From Cyclostephanos tholiformis (Eukaryota > Bacillariophyta > Thalassiosirophyceae > Thalassiosirales > Thalassiosiraceae): a DNA stretch of 12,425 bases. The notes below the pieces were generated by a model, which searched no databases, had not been told where the DNA came from, and saw only the letters and a program-made list of their open reading frames with translations. The stretch spans positions 1 through 12,425 of the forward strand of contig JALLPB010000863.1 in NCBI GenBank assembly GCA_036939975.1, written 5' to 3'. The translations under genes were made by a program, and so were the position numbers. Shown here one piece after another: positions 1 to 8,743 of this stretch. Numbering within the stretch: the stretch's first letter is position 1; each line of letters starts with the position of its first letter.

Positions 1-323
1 AAATCGCCAAAATGATGCTGAGAAAGAATTGGACAGAGTGTGACAAAGGAAGGGACAATGACAGCTAGTGAGACAATGTACCGGCAGACTAACAACTGGC
101 AACTGGTGACACAAACGACCAGCTAAAAGAAGGTAGGGTGATACGTGAGCCTAATACCAATATTGGTGTGTACGTACGAACAAGAAACATGCAGAAGGTG
201 TGATAACCGAACAGCTGCATGCATAAGCACATGAGATAAAGGAAGACTAACTAGCGACGGTGTGATATTTGGAGAGCCACACTCCAAAAGTGATTGCAAT
301 TGACCTATTTTCCCAAATATTTA

Positions 324-411
324 TCCTGGATCCAGGAAAATGAGCGGGGCAACTCGTCGTCCTGGATTCAGATCCGTTGTCCTGGATCCAGGACCAGGAC
401 AAATCCAGGAC
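324..411. repeat. Cluster of BamHI-type palindromes (TCCTGGATCCAGGA)
   Basis: A perfect 14-bp palindrome, TCCTGGATCCAGGA, occurs at 324-337 and again at 380-393. The second extends to 16 bp, GTCCTGGATCCAGGAC, at 379-394. Half-copies (CCTGGATT at 361, CCAGGAC at 394 and ATCCAGGAC at 403) lie in both orientations between and beside them. The segment can fold into several alternative hairpins. This nested inverted-repeat layout suits the end of a small mobile element, but no boundary or target duplication is evident. Confidence 0.6.
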
Positions 412-427
412 GGATTGCCCTTTTCCC
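373..427 (+). repeat. 55-bp dispersed repeat, copy 1
   Basis: This 55-nt stretch is identical, base for base and in the same orientation, to 8744-8798. It begins TCCGTTGTCCTGGATCCAGG and ends GGATTGCCCTTTTCCC. It contains the 16-bp palindrome and an inverted partner, so it is probably part of a dispersed element rather than chance. The flanks of the two copies do not match obviously on either side. Confidence 0.85.
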
Positions 428-646
428 AAACGAAACAACGCGAGAATTTCTATTTAAATGTGTGTGAAGTTTTTAGCGTCTTGTTTGGGAGGAAGACCTG
501 CTTGTTCTTTTCACCGACTTAGCAAGCATATGAATATGGAAGGTTCACGACAATCTGAAACTAATAAATTTATCAACTCTTTCGGAAATAATGATTCATC
601 CACACCGCTGACCTTGTATCCACTCTACTAAACTAGTTGCCGACGT

Positions 647-3600
647 TCAACTATTGGAGTCAAAGTCCACTCCCTTTGGCAGACAACACATGATATGCAT
701 TTGGAGAACCGCGCTTACATTGCCCTGTGGCGGCAACCCTACCGTGCAGGTGGTGGCGGAATTTCGGAACTTCTGACCAATCATAATCCATTCGTTGTTG
801 GTCGCTGGCGCCCAAAGTTCCCCATCAATATCGAAATCATCGCGATGACCTCGAAAAACGGCATTTCCCGCCATGTATGGGCAATAGGCCGAGTAAGGAC
901 ACAATTGTCGACCATTACGTCCAATGCAAAATTCAGATGCATCGTTCAAAGTTCCACCCCTCCAACCGTCTCTCTTGCCATACCAAATAGGATCGAAGAG
1001 GTTTTTAACAATCACTTCTAAATCATCTTCTTTAGCAACTTGCTTTTCGCAGCATAGCACGTACTGTTTATGCTCCGACGGCGTATCCAGTCCATCCCAC
1101 AATTTTGCAGCATCTTGCAACGACGTGAGAGTGGCGCAAGTTGTAGCGAGATGACCGCCAACTGTGCCAATAGCGACCCAATCAGGTCTGTCGTCTCCGA
1201 AAAACATGCCGCTCACTGGTAGCCATTGCTCCCCGTCGAACGACGGCCTATCCAAAAAGAGAGCCTCCGGAATGGATTCCGATGGAGGGCCGTCCGGACA
1301 GACGGCTTCGAGCGGACATAGAGTCATCCCCGCGACGTTATTGCAGAATTGCTTCGCTTCGTCAATACTTGCTCCGTGATAGCCCTGTCGGCGAGAATAC
1401 CAAACGGGATGGTACTCATCCATGATTGACTGCTCCGCCTCACTCCGCTCCGCATCGGTCGCGACGTCGTATTCCAATCCATCACTTTCAACGACGGACA
1501 TGTACAATTCTGATCCAGGGATGGGCTCCGCGCAGCACATGATGTGGCGAGTAATTTCCTCGTTCCCGACTCCCGACAGTCCCCATTCGGGTGGAACCGA
1601 ATTGTACGAATTGTAAGGCATGCAAGTGTTGTCCGGTCCGATGGATACCCAACCGTTAGGTATCGACATCACTGGCGCAAAGGACGACATGCTCCTTACG
1701 CCGCCGACGACGTGTTGTCCGGGCCCTAGCGGGCAGCTAGTAATTAAACAATGGTGTGAACGATTGCATTTCAAGTGAAATCTATATTCAAGTGCAAAAG
1801 TGGAACCACTTACTATGCCTCATACGGACATGGGATCCCTCCATTGTCTGAACAGAATTTAATCGCACTCTGATACGTCTGACCAAGCCATCCACTCGTT
1901 CGATCCCACATGGTCGGCGTAAATTTCTTCACCAAAGATAAAAGCGTGTCGGAGGAGACGAGTGAGGATTCGGAAGAATCGGATGCCGCGTCGGCTACCG
2001 TCGTCGTCGATGCAGTCGGCGGACCCGTCTCACTATTCAGCTCAACTCCGCCCCAATCAACCATCAAGGGGACGGTTGCGTCAGTGGTTGTCGACGACGC
2101 CACCGAATCGTCCGCGGTCACAACGGCGGGAGTCGTCGAGATAGGAACCCAAGCGTCGATCGAACCCACGTGTCCTGTGGTTTCTAGGGCCGCGTTCGCG
2201 GCGCAGCACAGAATACGAGTTAAAAGCGACTCGTCGCCCGTTCCGTCAGATGCCCAATCCGGCAGCTCCTCATAGAGCAGGCACGGGTTTACGTTGCCGA
2301 TATCGACCCACCAATCTCGATTGTTGTATATGGGGGCCAGCATCCTGGCTTCCACCGTACCCGATACGTCCTTCGTATATCCACCGTAGGGCATGCTGTG
2401 AGGTCCCAACGGACAATATGCCTCGTAGGGGCAAAGCGCCTGCTTCTCCCCGTTGCGCTCCTCCGATGCGCACCAAATCACCGCCGCATCGTAAGTCTCT
2501 CCGACCCATCCGTTGGAGCTTTCGTATACTGTGGGCCTGTACCTCGTCTTGGCGCCTTCGTAGGGATCGGCAGTAACGTCGGAATTATCGGCGTCATCGG
2601 CGCCGCCGCTTACAATGTCCGCGGCGTCGTCCACGACGGGCAGACAGCACATGACGTTGCGGGTGACGTCCTCGTCGGTCGAATTGACATTCCAGAACTC
2701 TCTAGTGCACTTCTTCTCGCCTCCCAAATACACGTAAGCGCCCTCGAAGTCGATTATCGGACTGCGCTGGGTATCGTCCTGTTCCGAGGACAGCACCGCC
2801 GGGGACGTATTCACGCCCAACGGGCACATCGCGTCGTACGGGCATAGCGTCATCGGCACCTCGGTGATGTAGGATGTAATCCCCGAGCAGAATTCCATCG
2901 CGTCCCCGAAGGTGGAACCCTGCCATCCGGTCGTACGATCGAACCACTGGGGTTCGTGCTTCTGGTACGACGCCACCAAGAGTTCCTTGGAAGACTCCGA
3001 CTCCAATTCCGACTCCGACAATGACTCGGGGGCGGCCGTGGTGATCGGGACCTCGCCGGCCTCATCCTCGGCTTCCTCGATGATATCCACGGCGACCGTC
3101 TGCTGTTCGAGGTCCTGCGCGACGGGCGACACGCAGCAAGCGACGTGGCCGGTGACATCGTACCAATTCCCGTTCGCGCCATCGGCGTCGGAGGCGACGG
3201 CGCGCGGGTCGGTCGTGCACATCCTCGTTCCCCCCAGGTACATCCACGTCCATTTACCTCCTCCTCCTACTCCTACTCCTCCATCGTCCTCGAGTATCGG
3301 ACTGCTCTGATCGCCATCCTCGATGACGTGTTGCAACGCGAGCGGATTCTCGTTCGGGCCGTTGGGACAGATGGCGTCGTACGGGCACAACGTCATGCCG
3401 ACGCGCGATATGTACGATACCTGACCGGAGCAGAAGGACATAGCCTCCGGATGCGATGAGCCGGTCCATCCGCCCGATCGATCGAACCACCGCGGTTCGT
3501 ACTTTTGGTACGACGCGACGAGGCGGGAATTCTCGATATCGGTCGGCTCCTCCTCCTTCTCGACGACGACGTCGACGTCCTCGCCCCCCCCGCCCGTCGA

Positions 3601-4509
3601 CGACGTGGACGACGTGGACGAGGAGGACGAGGAGGACGAGGAGGACGAGGAGGATATCGCCGTGCCGATGACAACAACCCCGATAATGATCGCGATCGCG
3701 CCAATGATCGATCGACGTACCGACCTCGAGCGTAGGATCAAATCCAGCCTGTACCTCCTGTTCCCGCCGACGTCATATCGGCGTCGACCGACGCGATATC
3801 GACCGATCTCGCCATAACGATCCTCGACGTCGAGGACGTCGCTCGTATCGTCGAGTATCACGACGTCGTCCAATCCCCCCGAGGATCCCCTCGTACCGAC
3901 CCCACCGGGGACCGAGTCCGAAATGGCGGATACCTTGACCCTCTCCCTCCCCCAATCCAGGAATGGATTGGAGGATGACCAGGAGGGGGGGGGGGGGGAC
4001 GTCGCCGACGCGTTGACGGCATCGGAGTACGACATGGACGACGACCCTCCCCCCTCGAGATCGTCATCGTCCATCCCACGTCCCAGGCCCGGAGATCCCC
4101 CCTCGATGTCATTCAAGAAGGCGCGATAGGTCGCCATGATGGTGCCGGTACGTACGGAGATGTTGAATTCCTCCTCCCCCCTGGCGCGCCTGTCGTCGTC
4201 TAGGTCGTCCTCGTCGTCGTAGTCGTCGTAATCGTCGTCGTCTTCCTCGTCGTAATCGTCATCGTCGTGGGAGTGCTCGGTTGGATCGTTCGCCTCGTCG
4301 AATGAGGCGGGGGAGGATGGCGGTGGGGGGTGGGGAGAGGAGGAGGAGGAGGAGGAGGAGGAGGATATCGCCGATCCGTCCGAGGTCATCTCCTCCCCCA
4401 ATAATGCCGCCGCTGGGGGGGATGATTCGTACTCAACATTATTCGGGTCGGACGTCGTGCCTGCGCCCGAAGAAGTCGGGAGGACGTTGTTCCCGCTCGG
4501 CGAGATCAT
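647..4509 (-). CDS. Type II membrane protein with six tandem six-Cys modules (diatom DUF7495-like), two exons
   Basis: Join of exon 1 (4509-1814) and exon 2 (1736-647) gives about 1261 residues. The order is: acidic, Ser/Pro-rich N-terminus with an Asp/Glu/Tyr run; a basic stretch; one hydrophobic segment at about 268-286 (IIGAIAIIIGVVVIGTAI); a poly-Ser/Thr stalk; then six modules at about 330-460, 510-622, 650-769, 856-967, 1004-1128 and 1140-1250. Each module shows P-x-W-[FY]-x-R-x-x-G-[WY]-x-G, then FC, LCP[YL]xAxCP, a W-[VMI]-x-[IL]-G stretch, a lone Cys and a CC pair, giving six Cys. With no signal peptide and Arg/Lys before the hydrophobic segment, type II topology with extracellular modules is inferred. 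I believe the module matches Pfam DUF7495, known from diatoms, but this is from memory. Its function is unknown; a cell-surface or cell-wall role is a guess. The start at 4509 is chosen because GC-rich coding composition begins there. An in-frame ATG at 4608 would add 33 residues. Confidence 0.82.
1737..1813 (-). other. 77-nt spliceosomal intron
   Basis: On the minus strand the donor is GTAAGT (1813-1808) and the acceptor ends CTAG (1740-1737). Splicing removes an in-frame TAG created by the donor and joins GCA-TA to C-TGC-CCG. This restores CPYEA|YCPLGP, the same motif seen uninterrupted in module 3 (CPYEAYCPLGP). The frame and the repeat match make this junction nearly certain. The intron interrupts codon 899, inside module 4. 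Confidence 0.92.
3616..3655 (-). repeat. Poly-Ser microsatellite in stalk
   Basis: The plus strand reads as repeated GAGGAGGAC/GACGAGGAG units, encoding on the minus strand the Ser run just after the transmembrane segment. A similar GAG-type run at about 4335-4366 encodes the poly-Ser tract near the N-terminus. Both are in-frame triplet repeats that probably vary in length between alleles. Confidence 0.75.
3985..3998. repeat. 14-G homopolymer inside coding exon
   Basis: Fourteen consecutive G on the plus strand encode the Pro run in ATSPPPPSW of the membrane protein's cytosolic region. The frame is intact in this sequence. A one-base miscall or slippage here would disrupt all six modules, so this is the weakest point of the gene model. 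Confidence 0.8.
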
Positions 4510-5005
4510 GATGCGGTTGGACTTACCTTGCAGTCGTAAAGAATCCTTTTTTACTATGCAAGCCCCTGCCGAAAATAACACCGAGAAGGTGGCTTGTGTA
4601 TGTGTCATATCGTAAAACACAAGATCTGTTACATACACCGAATATCCACAATCCGATTATGCATAATCGGGGGGCCGATTATGTAAAATAGCGATAATTT
4701 TTAGCGAGTTTTGGCGATTTTCTACGATTCTTCTACAGATTTTCCTTAAGTATTGTCGCTATTTTGCATAATCCGGAATTCTGGATAATCGGTGTGACAG
4801 AGCTAACGCACGAAGATTTCCAGACCATCGTACTATACCGCGGTAGTCCGCACTCACGGCTACGAAAATGATAAAGAGAGGAATTAATTGATGTAAATAG
4901 CGATACGTAGGAATACATACGATTATTTGGTTGGCTGGCACGTTTCGTGGGGGAAAGCGAGTGCAACTCTGGAAACATAAGTTTATTAAGGGTTTACTAA
5001 ACATC
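4510..5005. promoter_or_regulatory. Divergent promoter region
   Basis: About 500 bp separate the start codons of the minus-strand membrane protein gene and the plus-strand PDAP1-family gene, so the promoters of both should lie here. The stretch is AT-rich compared with both genes. About a third of it is occupied by an inverted-repeat element at 4635-4795. No specific TATA or initiator sequence can be assigned. A good splice-donor match (AAG|GTAAGT, 4529-4521, minus strand) lies just upstream of the preferred ATG at 4509. Confidence 0.5.
4635..4795. mobile_element. Miniature inverted-repeat (MITE-like) element
   Basis: The left end begins ACACCGAATATCCA (4635-4648). The right end, read on the minus strand from 4795, begins ACACCGATTATCCA. 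Both arms continue through CCG(G)ATTATG to AAAATAGCGA, giving arms of about 44 nt. The left arm carries an extra insertion of about 22 nt that creates a perfect 18-bp palindrome, CCGATTATGCATAATCGG, at 4653-4670. The total is about 160 bp with no coding capacity. No clear target-site duplication is seen; a few further bases outside (CTGT) also pair, so the true ends may lie slightly beyond. Confidence 0.65.
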
Positions 5006-5818
5006 ATGGCACGAGGCAAAGGCAAACGCGGCGGAGGCCGGGGAGGCGGCAAACGCTTCGCTGCTCAGTCCGCAGAAGAGATCGAACAACGCAATGCTCG
5101 TCTCGCGGAATTCGATGCCGCACGGGCGAAACGTCGAGCGGATGCCGACGACGAGGACGGCGATGATGACATTGGGTCGGTGGACAGCGCCCAGCGCGAG
5201 GCCGAGAGGGAGGCTATGCTGGTTGGACGGCGTGTGGCCGAAATGACCGTGGCCGATGAAGGAGATGATGATGAAAATATGGTTGAGAAGGTGCACAAGC
5301 CAAAGGGAGTGGAGGGTTTGTTCGATGTGGAAAATCCCAACAAGGCCCCGGTGAAGATGACGAAGTTGAAGGACATGGGGGCCGAGGTCGTCCCAATGAC
5401 GAGGAGGGAACGCGAGGAGAAGGAGAAAGAGGAGAAGGCCGCCGCGTACCGGAAACTCCATGAGGCGGGTCTGACTGAAGAATATAAACGCGATATGGCG
5501 AAGCTCGCTGAGGTGAAGGCACGAAGGGAGGCCGGCGAGGCCAGGGCAAGAGCTGAGAAGGAGGCTGCCGAGCAGGCCGAGGCAGAGAGGAAAATGGCGG
5601 TGGAGGCCGCGAATGCAGCATTTTCAGACGATGAAGAAGAAAGTGGTAAAAAGAAAAAGAAGAAGACGAAGCCCGTCATTCCGAAACTTGACAAAATCGC
5701 AATTAAAAAGATGAAACCAGTTCAGCTAAAGGAGGCATTAAAGGAGCGCCAATTGGAAATTCAAGGGAGTGCAAAAGAATTGATGGCGAGGTTGTTGACA
5801 TATGAGGAAAATCGCTAG
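5006..5818 (+). CDS. PDAP1-family protein (28 kDa heat- and acid-stable phosphoprotein) with C-terminal SAP-like motif
   Basis: Single exon, 270 residues, starting at the ATG of MARGKGKRGGG; the frame stays open upstream but contains no earlier ATG. The N-terminus is Lys/Arg/Gly-rich, followed by an acidic region. Residues about 98-178 match the PDAP1 signature: KGVEGLFDVENPN, then TRREREEKEKEE and a KLHEAGLTEEYKRDMAKLAEVKARRE segment (described here in pieces). A charged Ala/Glu coiled-coil-like stretch follows, then an acidic Ser site (FSDDEEES) suited to CK2, a run of six Lys that could be a nuclear signal, and residues about 236-266 resembling a SAP nucleic-acid-binding motif (PVQLKEALKERQLEIQG then KELMARLL). 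Mammalian PDAP1 is about 180 residues and, as far as I recall, has no SAP motif. Family members are abundant phosphoproteins associated with RNA and growth control; the precise role here is unknown. Confidence 0.85.
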   Translation: MARGKGKRGGGRGGGKRFAAQSAEEIEQRNARLAEFDAARAKRRADADDEDGDDDIGSVDSAQREAEREAMLVGRRVAEMTVADEGDDDENMVEKVHKPKGVEGLFDVENPNKAPVKMTKLKDMGAEVVPMTRREREEKEKEEKAAAYRKLHEAGLTEEYKRDMAKLAEVKARREAGEARARAEKEAAEQAEAERKMAVEAANAAFSDDEEESGKKKKKKTKPVIPKLDKIAIKKMKPVQLKEALKERQLEIQGSAKELMARLLTYEENR

Positions 5819-7043
5819 TGTTACAATAGACGATATCATGCAAGTACTTGCTGAAGCCACAACAAAAGCATCGTGATTTTTCAGCTATCGTAATTATTTC
5901 ATGAATTGTAATCCTTTTATCTCAACTGATGATCTACTGCATGAATTCCTAGCCTTCGTTATATCAACTGCATTTTGCACTTAAAGCATGGGAATATGAG
6001 AGAAGAAGATCTCTTTTGGAAAAACATGACAGGTGGGGTGGGGTGGCATTTGGGTGGTGGTCTGGGGGGGGTCCGATTGCAAGGGTCGGCCTGAATGATG
6101 GTTCAACCCGGCTCATCACCTCCGTAGCCAAGGAGATAGATACAGTGAGGTAGAGTGCTAACAATGAGATCATCAAATTCAAGGGAAATTATTTTTTTTT
6201 CATCGATTTATAGAATTTAATATAATCCTTCGACATCACCCTTGACCACCCCATTGCAAAGATGGTAGTGTACCATGAGGGTTTCATCTGAATTGCAATA
6301 GCCATGCTGCTGGACACCAGCACACATCTCTGCCATGGTGGAGTTCTTTTTTGGTTGGGTGATCCGGAGATCATCCCAATGTACTTATTCCGATGTAGAA
6401 AACTAACGGAGATAGGATGGTGTTTTGTGTCATTGTAGATAACAAGCCGATAGGGCCTGCGGCAAGGGAATTAGTCAAGTGTCGTTTGTTAAATAATATT
6501 GTTTTTTGTAATATTATGCAATACCATATGCAGGCTATAGAGTCATGCCCTTGACGTAACTCCTCCGCAAGCCACCACAAAAAAATATTGCAGTAATAGC
6601 GGAATGGCTAGCATGAAAGGCGGAATGGCCAAAAATGGATAGAAAACAATACATAGCTCTACCTACTATTAGTTGAAGCGATGACATACCCTCATCCATC
6701 CACCTTTCCATCCAGCTCTTAATCTGTTCTTATTATAAATATTTCTCAATTCACTGTTAGGAAAGTCAAGAAAATATTCCCAATCTCCTTCTGTTAGGTA
6801 GGACAAAACATTTGTAATGATGTCAGTAGTATTTAGAATGTCGTCAGTGTTGGTTGGGAACGGTGGGAACAGTTGGAATGGTGGGAACGGTGTGAACAGT
6901 AACAGTTGTATGTACTATTTAAGGAAGGTACACATCGTTATTGTCATATATACGTACTATTTACGGTACACATGACACCTACACCGACACCGACAATGTT
7001 TAATCTATTATCTTATCTGACAATAATTATTCTAAAGACAATT
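5819..7043. other. Repeat-poor spacer, no supported gene
   Basis: I see no gene I can support here. Short open frames on both strands lack homology signatures and good starts. The minus-strand region 6189-6580 gives two abutting frames with transposon-like flavour but no recognisable motif. Content worth noting is a run of GGTGG/GGGGT repeats at about 6031-6070, the GTGGGAAC minisatellite at 6850-6908, and a near-duplicate GTACTATTTA...GGTACACAT pair at about 6913-6976. Confidence 0.5.
6850..6908 (+). repeat. Degenerate GGTGGGAAC minisatellite
   Basis: Units of the form GGTGGGAAC, GGTTGGGAAC, GGTGTGAAC and the variant AGTTGGAAT follow one another about six times, separated by CAGT or GT. Units are 9-10 bp and imperfect. 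There is no coding frame; this is a small decayed tandem array. Confidence 0.65.
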
Positions 7044-7568
7044 TTAAGACTGGTAAATCTAAAAGGTGATATTTTACTTTTTGGTGGGAGCAAAACTCCA
7101 ACCGGACAGACCATGTCCAAAAAAGACTCGTATTGCATAAACTTAACTCAATTTAGAGTTTTTTCCACCATGGTAAATATAAAATGCAACATCGCACATG
7201 CTGGTAAGCATAAACTGCAACATTGCTAACGCTGTTATTGCATCGGTTTAGGGTTATGTTGAGGGTTTATGGATGGTTGCAGTGGATTATTTTTTTGTGA
7301 TTTTTCTTTCCTTCACATGCACAACTGCTTAATTGTGACACATAAAAGTATCGTACACTGGAGTTTTTGGCAGGAACTGACAAGCCTGAATTTCCCCCCC
7401 AGCATTTTTGTACCAAATCCTCTCTAACAGCAAGAAAAAGTACACGAAGACAAATCACATAATGGGTTGGATTGAAAATGGGCCCAAAATGTTTTTAAAG
7501 CCAAATTTCATCCATCAAGACCTTCCTGCAAAATGGAAAATGTCACCTTTTAGATCTACCAGTCTTAA
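7044..7568. mobile_element. TTAA-flanked non-autonomous element with 30-bp terminal inverted repeats
   Basis: The left end at 7048 reads GACTGGTAAATCTAAAAGGT. The right end, read from 7564 on the minus strand, reads GACTGGTAGATCTAAAAGGT. Over 30 positions the arms agree at 27. TTAA lies immediately outside both ends (7044-7047 and 7565-7568), matching the target duplication of piggyBac-type elements. Because TTAA is palindromic it could instead be part of the arms. The interior of about 517 bp has no credible transposase. It carries a two-copy tandem unit at 7171-7232 related to the terminal TGGTAAATCTAAAA motif. Confidence 0.6.
7171..7232 (+). repeat. Two-copy 31-bp tandem repeat inside the TTAA element
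   Basis: Copies at 7171-7201 and 7202-7232 both start TGGTAA and share ATAAA and TGCAACAT, with about eight differences. The unit resembles the element's terminal TGGTAAATCTAAAA, so it may be a sub-terminal repeat of the kind transposases bind. Confidence 0.55.
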
Positions 7569-7815
7569 TTAATTACTCATATTGGTTCCCAGGGCACCTA
7601 AAATACTTAATCAAGTATGATTTACTAAATAAAATACCCCCATGAAAAAATCATGCATCTGAAAAGATAATACTATCTGCATGTAGAGCTTAAAGAGATG
7701 GTTCAAACTGTGTATGGGTCTTTTAAGTAAATTTTTACCAGAACATCCCAAAAATCTAGGTAGAAGCTACATGGGCGCAAACCCCAAAAAAGTTAAGTGA
7801 AAGATACTTAATGTT

Positions 7816-8694
7816 CTACTCCCCTTTAAGCTCCAATATGATGTGCGCAGCATGGCAGTATTGGCAAATCCAGTTGCCTGGGGTACATGAGCAATAGGTT
7901 TTGCATCGTTTGGGGGGCTCACCACATTTTTTGATCGTGCAGGGGTAGTTCTGGTACCGAAGCTTCGCGTTGCAAGCCCACCTACCCCATGCAAACTTTG
8001 TCGCATGAGGAGGTTTTTTCATCAGCTGATGGATTGCACATACCTCATGCTGTTCATTTGCATCTTGCTCCATTATCCACCGGTTCATAATTAGCTGCCA
8101 TGCAAGCTTGTGGCGAAACTGTTGGAGTGTGGGGACGAGTGTGGGGAACGAAGGCCCATTGTACATAGCTCCTCTGAGTGTGGACCGCTGGTCGATCCCG
8201 TCCCATTCCCACTCCTGCCCTTCGTGGAGACCCCCCCCCAAATGAAATAGAGGCTGGTCAGGCTGTGGGATGTTCTCGGGGACAGGTTAATTGTCATCAT
8301 CGACCTCGAAGCCCATAGCCCAAATGAGGGCGATATCTTTGGCCCGATTTTGAGCATTGAAAACGAAGTCTGCGATCGGCTCATCCTGCTCATTCAGGGT
8401 GACAGGAGCGGCGGCCATCATTGCTCCGGGCTCTCCACCCCAAATCTTGCTGGTTCCTTGCTCAAGGACTGTTGCCCATTGCTCAGCAGAATGGAGCAGG
8501 CCAGGGATGGTTTCGCTTTGATAAAAAATCGACACGAATGTCTTCCCCCCCCAAGTCATCACCTCACGACTAACGGCGATGAGGTCATCAAGCCGCTGGT
8601 TCTTTGTAGGGTTAACGAAGGCCTCGGCAATGACCTTTGATGGGCGGAGAAATTTTAGGAGCACAAAACAGCCCTTGGGGGTCTCATGGTTGGT
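7816..8694 (-). pseudogene. Transposase-like relic (C-terminal part, possibly piggyBac type) with one in-frame stop
   Basis: One minus-strand frame is open from 8694 to 7816 (about 293 codons) except for a TAA at 8289-8287, after GFEVDDDN. Reading across it gives continuous protein-like sequence (PVPENIPQPDQPLF follows). The C-terminal part holds a Cys-rich cluster: C-x5-C-x6-C-x3-C-x-C-x6-C-x2-C followed by AAH, ending CHAAHIILEL. This resembles the zinc-binding tail after the DDE domain in piggyBac-like transposases, and that is the main reason for the call. I cannot identify catalytic Asp residues. No ATG opens the frame; it is cut upstream by a TGA (8697-8695), close to the N at 8743. The gene is best read as a decayed fragment. 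An intron spanning the stop is possible but no splice signals stand out. Confidence 0.45.
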
Positions 8695-8742
8695 TCATTT
8701 TTTGTGATGGGTGTCAGAATGGAGGGAAAGCAGTATGTTTTT

Positions 8743-8743
8743 N
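8743..8743. other. Unresolved base (N) at edge of repeat copy 2
   Basis: The only ambiguous base in the window lies directly beside the first base of the second 55-bp repeat copy (8744). Such placement suggests an assembly join or a polymorphic or slippage-prone site at the repeat boundary, after a run of T (8738-8742). Confidence 0.9.

Larger units (their letters stand above)
1..646. other. Spacer with palindrome cluster, no gene
   Basis: No credible coding frame is visible here. It lies downstream of the 3' end of the six-module membrane protein gene, which ends at 647 on the minus strand. Its one notable content is the cluster of TCCTGGATCCAGGA-type palindromes at 324-411 and the 55-bp sequence at 373-427, both listed separately. 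The rest is AT-leaning unique-looking sequence. Confidence 0.6.

Noticed and set aside
2398..2847. 149-codon plus-strand frame, and several others between 1900 and 4500
   Set aside because: These are shadows of the membrane protein gene, produced by its GC-rich and repetitive codons. Only the minus-strand frame shows repeated, conserved modules.
5065..5694. 209-codon minus-strand open frame rich in Ser/Ala
   Set aside because: It is the exact antisense of the PDAP1-family gene; Ser/Phe runs are the complement of Glu/Lys codons. No motif supports it.
6095..6130. GGTTCAACCC resembling a tRNA T-arm
   Set aside because: No matching acceptor, anticodon or D stems could be found around it.
6189..6580. 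Two abutting minus-strand frames, possible transposon relic
   Set aside because: Neither frame nor the alternatives give a recognisable motif or a consistent single reading, so I do not call a gene.
6906..7229. 107-codon plus-strand frame
   Set aside because: It spans the end of the TTAA element and its tandem units, with low-complexity composition and no conserved motif.
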